Of a stretch of 64,000 nt of DNA, positions 60,353 through 64,000 are shown one piece after another; the first letter of the stretch is position 1, and each line of letters begins with the position of its first letter. The notes beneath the pieces were generated by a model that did no database searches, was not told where the DNA came from, and saw nothing but the letters and a program-made list of their open reading frames with translations. The stretch spans positions 62,723 through 126,722 of the forward strand of contig NZ_LMFO01000003.1 in assembly GCF_001426865.1 (NCBI RefSeq). Reading direction: 5' to 3'. The stretch is from Paenibacillus sp. Root52. GTDB taxonomy: Bacteria; Bacillota; Bacilli; Paenibacillales; Paenibacillaceae. A program made the position numbers and the translations under genes.

Positions 60353-62302
60353 TTGAAGAAGGGAAAACCTAAGCAAAACATACTGATTGCGAGTCCAGTG
60401 CGTCAAACTGCACCCGTGCTCCGAGAATTCCTTGAATCCCTATGTGCACTGGAGCGAACCACGGTAAGAACAGACTATTTATTTGTGGACGATAATGAGG
60501 AAACTGCCTCTTCGGATATGCTTCGAGATTTTGTAACAGAAAATGAAGGTACCATTATTACCGTAGACGCGATGCTGAATGAAGATGAAGATTATCAGAA
60601 AGGTTCATACACCAAGGATGAGGGTGGACACTATTGGCAGGATGAACAAGTCTGGCGGGTAGCTGGCTTGAAGAATCAGATTTTGAAATACGTGTGTGAA
60701 CACCGGTATGATGCCGTATTTCTCATCGATTCTGATCTGGTGTTACATCCTAGAACACTGGAACAGCTCGTTTCCACGGAGAAAGAGATCGTATCCAATA
60801 TCTTTTGGACGCGCTGGCAACCAGGCGCAAGGGAGATGCCTCAAGTTTGGCTGCAGGATGAATATCAGTTGTACCGCCGAGGTGTGAAGGTAGCTGAGGG
60901 AACGGAAGCAGATAATCAGACGATTCAGACAGAAGTTTTTTTGCAGCAATTGCATCATCCAGGCTGTTATGAAGTAGGGGGGCTGGGGGCATGTACGCTC
61001 ATACGTAGGAATGTATTGGAGGCAGGTGTTACGTTTGATCAGATCCCTAATGTTTCATTTTGGGGGGAGGATCGTCACTTCTGTATTCGGGCTCAAGCAT
61101 TAGGATTTTCATTGTTTGTTGATACACATCATCCTGCCTATCACATCTATCGTTTGTCTGAACTGCCAGGGGTGGCCGCTTATAATCGGAGGGTTAGGCG
61201 TGCAGAAGAGACGATAACGATAACACTATGTATGATTGTGAAAAATGAAGAGAATTCCCTTGCGCGCTGTCTGGACTCGGTTAACGGTATTGCAGATGAA
61301 GTGGTTATTGTGGATACTGGCTCGACAGACCGTACCCGCCAGATTGCTACAAGGTATACGGAGCATATTGTAGATTTTGAATGGGTAGATGATTTTGCGG
61401 CTGCGCGGAATTTTGCCTTTGATCAGGCGACGAGTGAATATATCCTCTGGCTCGATGCCGACGATGTGTTCGAACCTCAAGATCGGGAGAAGCTTATTGC
61501 TCTGAAACGATCCCTTGATCCAGCGGTGGACAGTGTGACGATGAATTATAATCTTTCATTTACAGCAGATGGTCAGGTAGCATACAGTCTGAGGCGGAAT
61601 CGACTGGTTCGTCGGGATCGTCATTTTCGCTGGATTGGTGCAGTGCATGAATACTTGGAAGTGAGCGGGCATTTGCTGCATAGTGATGTAGCTGTCACAC
61701 ATAAGAAAGATAAAGTATATACAGATCGTAACCTGAACATTTATCGCAAACGGGAACAGGCAGGCGAAGTCTTTTCTCCGCGTGACTTATATTATTTTGG
61801 GAATGAGCTTAAAGATCACGGACAGTATGAGGACGCGGTAGCTTATTATACGAAGTTTCTGGATACGGGGTTAGGCTGGGTAGAGGATCAGATTGCTGCA
61901 TGTCAAAAGATGGCGGATTGCGAAGCTGCACGGAAACGTCCAGATCAAGAGATTGCTGCACTGCTAAGATCATTCGCTTATGACTTACCGAGAGCAGAGA
62001 TATGCTGCCGCCTTGGAGGCTATTTTGCCGACCGTGAGGATTACCGCAAAGCGGTGTTCTGGTATGAACAGGCGACTCAGGCTATACGACCTGCTGACCC
62101 CATCGTTCCAGTGAATGAAGCCGCGTGGACTTGGATGCCGCACCTACAGCTATGTGTGTGTTATGACAGGCTGGGTAATCGGACCAAGGCGAAAGAACAT
62201 AACATGATTGCTCTGGCTTACCATCCAACCCATCCAAGCATGCTGTATAACGAAAAGTATTTTCGAGAGATGGATCAAGACAGTGTGTTAGAAAATGCGT
62301 AA
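60353..62302 (+). CDS. Two-domain glycosyltransferase with TPR-like C-terminus
   Basis: A 649-residue protein. Residues 1-275 form one GT-A-like domain (ILIASPVRQTAPVLREFLE; DxD in FLIDSDLVL near residue 127; FWGEDRHFC near 237). Residues about 287-480 form a second family 2 domain (ITLCMIVKNEENSLARCLDS; VIVDTGSTDRT; DxD in LWLDADDVFEP). The rest is helical with TPR-like repeats (YYFGNELKDHGQYEDAVAYYTKF; RKAVFWYEQATQAI). The start is TTG 60353 after GGGAGGAGG. Two catalytic sites in one chain suggest synthesis of a short glycan. It is cytoplasmic. Confidence 0.85.
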   Translation: MKKGKPKQNILIASPVRQTAPVLREFLESLCALERTTVRTDYLFVDDNEETASSDMLRDFVTENEGTIITVDAMLNEDEDYQKGSYTKDEGGHYWQDEQVWRVAGLKNQILKYVCEHRYDAVFLIDSDLVLHPRTLEQLVSTEKEIVSNIFWTRWQPGAREMPQVWLQDEYQLYRRGVKVAEGTEADNQTIQTEVFLQQLHHPGCYEVGGLGACTLIRRNVLEAGVTFDQIPNVSFWGEDRHFCIRAQALGFSLFVDTHHPAYHIYRLSELPGVAAYNRRVRRAEETITITLCMIVKNEENSLARCLDSVNGIADEVVIVDTGSTDRTRQIATRYTEHIVDFEWVDDFAAARNFAFDQATSEYILWLDADDVFEPQDREKLIALKRSLDPAVDSVTMNYNLSFTADGQVAYSLRRNRLVRRDRHFRWIGAVHEYLEVSGHLLHSDVAVTHKKDKVYTDRNLNIYRKREQAGEVFSPRDLYYFGNELKDHGQYEDAVAYYTKFLDTGLGWVEDQIAACQKMADCEAARKRPDQEIAALLRSFAYDLPRAEICCRLGGYFADREDYRKAVFWYEQATQAIRPADPIVPVNEAAWTWMPHLQLCVCYDRLGNRTKAKEHNMIALAYHPTHPSMLYNEKYFREMDQDSVLENA

Positions 62303-62329
62303 ACGAACCTTATAACGCGTTAGATATCC

Positions 62330-62385
62330 AACGATGGTGATCGGGACAGCTCTCTAGAAGAGTTGAAACGGTTATCATCGTTTTT
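62330..62385 (+). terminator. Terminator after the glycosyltransferase operon
   Basis: AACGATGGTGA pairs with TTATCATCGTT, with an inner AGCTCT/AAGAGTT stem, followed by TTTTT. Confidence 0.8.
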
Positions 62386-62541
62386 CTATTCTTTTCGTAG
62401 TTCAACCAAGGGAAGATATGTTTTACAATAGTTCTAAGGGGTTGTATAAAAAGTCTACATTAATTATAAAGAGTGCCTAATGGGTTCATCGGCATTGAAG
62501 TTGATATTGAGACGAATTGATGAAGCGAGGGGAATAGGAAT

Positions 62542-63174
62542 ATGAATTTGACGGAAACATTATTAGAATCAAGGCTGGTCGCGATTGTACGTGGAATTAG
62601 CCGAGAGGCTGCTGTTACTGCAGGGCAAGGAATGACTGAGGGTGGAATACGTCTGATGGAGGTTACGCTCAATACGGCGGGTGCACATGATATTATTGCT
62701 GATTGGCGAGAACGACATGAAGGACAGGCCTATGTAGGAGCCGGAACCGTATTAAATGTACAGATGGCACGAGAAGCGGTGGCTGCAGGCGCACAATTTT
62801 TGGTCTCGCCCAATGTCGATCTATCCGTTATTGAATATGCTGTAGAACAAGGTGTAGAGATCTGGCCTGGGGCAATGACACCCACGGAGATTGTTGCTGC
62901 CTATGAAGCAGGTGCCAAGGTGGTGAAGCTGTTCCCAATGGCAAGTCTAGGCATTCCGTATTTGCGGGAGATCAAGGCGCCATTGAATCATATTCCACTG
63001 CTTGCGACTGGTGGCGCGAACTTAGACAATATAGCAGAGTATTACGCTGCGGGTGCAGCAGCGGTAGGCTTGGGAAGCGCGCTTCTTCCTAAAGAGGCAC
63101 TAGCAAGTGGTAATTATGAACAGATTGCGGCATGTACACGTGCATTTGTAGACGCGGCTAGAATAAAAGGATAG
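62542..63174 (+). CDS. KDPG/KHG aldolase
   Basis: A 210-residue class I aldolase splitting 2-keto-3-deoxy-6-phosphogluconate into pyruvate and glyceraldehyde 3-phosphate (or 4-hydroxy-2-oxoglutarate). The catalytic Glu and Arg in VAIVRGISREAA and MEVTLNTAG, the SPNVD segment and the Schiff-base Lys in AKVVKLFPMASLG are in place, as is the phosphate site ATGGANLDN. It would finish the route begun by kduI and kduD at 44-47 kb. GAGGGGAATAGG precedes the ATG. It stands alone here. Confidence 0.92.
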   Translation: MNLTETLLESRLVAIVRGISREAAVTAGQGMTEGGIRLMEVTLNTAGAHDIIADWRERHEGQAYVGAGTVLNVQMAREAVAAGAQFLVSPNVDLSVIEYAVEQGVEIWPGAMTPTEIVAAYEAGAKVVKLFPMASLGIPYLREIKAPLNHIPLLATGGANLDNIAEYYAAGAAAVGLGSALLPKEALASGNYEQIAACTRAFVDAARIKG

Positions 63175-63326
63175 TGACAAGCCATTCGTAAATTGGGTAA
63201 GTATAAGTTTGACGAAAGATATGTGAGTGGGTAAGAATGATCTATTTCATCGATGATCCTTAATGTGTAGTTAATAATCCTATCTTATGATGAAGGTATG
63301 CCAAGAGCCGGAGAGGAGAGACGCCT

Positions 63327-64000
63327 GTGAAGACGAGAACGATGGTTGGGGGAATGATTGCTTTTGCAGCCTTAACTGCAGGAGGACTGTGGAAAGCAGC
63401 GGTGAACAGCCAAACGCCAAAAAAAATTCCGATCACGTTGACGCCGCCTATGCCCTTTGAAGATGTAACCTTTGATAGTGGTGGAGGGAGAGTGCATGGC
63501 TGGTTCATTCCTGCTGCTGCAAATGTACCGAAGCCGTGGCCGTTAGTCATCATTGCGCATGGTTGGGGTTCTAATCGCTCCCGGGTACTCCGCTATGCAC
63601 GCCCAATCTGGGAAGCAGGATACGCTTTATTTATGTATGACGTTCGCAGTCATGGAGAGAGTGATGCCGTTCCAGCGGCTTCAGCCTATTTATTCCGTGA
63701 TGATCTACTCTCGGCGTTGAAATATATGTCCACAAGACCTGAGATTGATCCAGAAGCCATCGGGGTGTTGGGACATTCACTTGGGGGATTAGGTACAATT
63801 CTGGCTGTAACGGAGAATCTCCCTGTCTCTGCAGTGATTACGGACTCGATGCCATCTCAGTTTGAAGTTATCGTAAGTTCGGAACTAAGACGGCGTCGTC
63901 TCCCATTATTTCCGCTGGCTCAGCTTATACCGCGAATCTGGTTCTGGCGACTCGGAGAGTCGCTGAAGTCCTATCGACAGCGCGAGCCTGTAATGTTGTT
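63327..64000 (+). CDS. Alpha/beta hydrolase (3' end cut by window)
   Basis: A GTG at 63327 with GAGAGGAGAG upstream opens a frame that runs off the window after 224 codons without a stop. The protein has an N-terminal hydrophobic segment (MVGGMIAFAALTAGGLW), so it is membrane-anchored or exported. The serine hydrolase core follows: oxyanion motif IIAHGWGSNRS, DVRSHGES and nucleophile elbow GVLGHSLGGLG. The catalytic Asp and His lie beyond the edge or are not yet seen. Relatives are YqkD-like hydrolases. The substrate is unknown. Confidence 0.85.
   Translation, partial: MKTRTMVGGMIAFAALTAGGLWKAAVNSQTPKKIPITLTPPMPFEDVTFDSGGGRVHGWFIPAAANVPKPWPLVIIAHGWGSNRSRVLRYARPIWEAGYALFMYDVRSHGESDAVPAASAYLFRDDLLSALKYMSTRPEIDPEAIGVLGHSLGGLGTILAVTENLPVSAVITDSMPSQFEVIVSSELRRRRLPLFPLAQLIPRIWFWRLGESLKSYRQREPVML

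Overview
The window looks like a chromosomal segment of a Gram-positive, endospore-former-type Firmicute, most probably a Paenibacillus. This is inferred from gene content: several YesM/YesN and OmpR-type two-component systems, an LplB/LplC-type sugar transporter without its own ATPase, a ROK-type xylose repressor with xylA/xylB, a QoxABCD quinol oxidase, strong AAGGAGG ribosome sites with frequent TTG/GTG starts, and many CcpA-like (cre) sites. No rRNA, tRNA, CRISPR array, insertion sequence or prophage gene was seen. The left edge cuts the first codons of a leftward gene and the right edge cuts an alpha/beta hydrolase.

Layout. 0-10 kb: a DegV protein; a two-component system followed by a two-gene ABC exporter; pyridoxine kinase; a second two-component system with phosphatidylserine synthase and a DedA protein. 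10-11 kb: an AT-rich two-gene cassette with a nucleotidyltransferase-fold protein, resembling a toxin-antitoxin or defence module. 11-18 kb: a Kef-type cation antiporter with an apparent terminator in its leader, a DUF420 membrane protein, phosphoglycerate mutase, an aldo/keto reductase, a thioredoxin-like protein, UppP and a TetR regulator. 18-22 kb: a polar amino-acid ABC importer with an OsmC protein, facing an AhpD-like protein. 22-39 kb: a carbohydrate island with a YesMN-type sensor/regulator, a GH2 enzyme, two permeases, two tandemly duplicated binding proteins, a GH95 alpha-L-fucosidase and a GH1 beta-glucosidase. 39-44 kb: qoxABCD. 44-47.5 kb: kduI, a DeoR regulator, kduD and a sugar isomerase-like gene (uronate catabolism). 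47.5-54.3 kb: O-acetylhomoserine sulfhydrylase, a PfeT-like metal-efflux ATPase and a ZIP transporter (each with a Fur/PerR-like box), thioredoxin reductase and a glutaredoxin. 54.4-59.3 kb: xylR, xylA, xylB. 59.6-64 kb: two glycosyltransferase genes, a KDPG aldolase and a partial hydrolase.

How the parts fit. The GH2, GH95 and GH1 enzymes, the transporter and the xylose genes together suggest use of plant hemicellulose side chains, possibly fucosylated xyloglucan. Promoters across the island repeat one design: a good sigma-A promoter with a cre-like palindrome just downstream of the -10 box.

The least explained signal is a dispersed, highly structured intergenic repeat of about 160-175 nt. 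There are three near-complete copies (3298-3470, 57331-57495, 57580-57742) and one internally deleted copy (14588-14650). Its helices are kept by different base pairs in different copies, which argues for selection on RNA or DNA structure. Other notable signals are the antiporter leader, whose terminator loop is complementary to a site further down the same leader, and the nucleotidyltransferase cassette with its tandem-repeat promoter.
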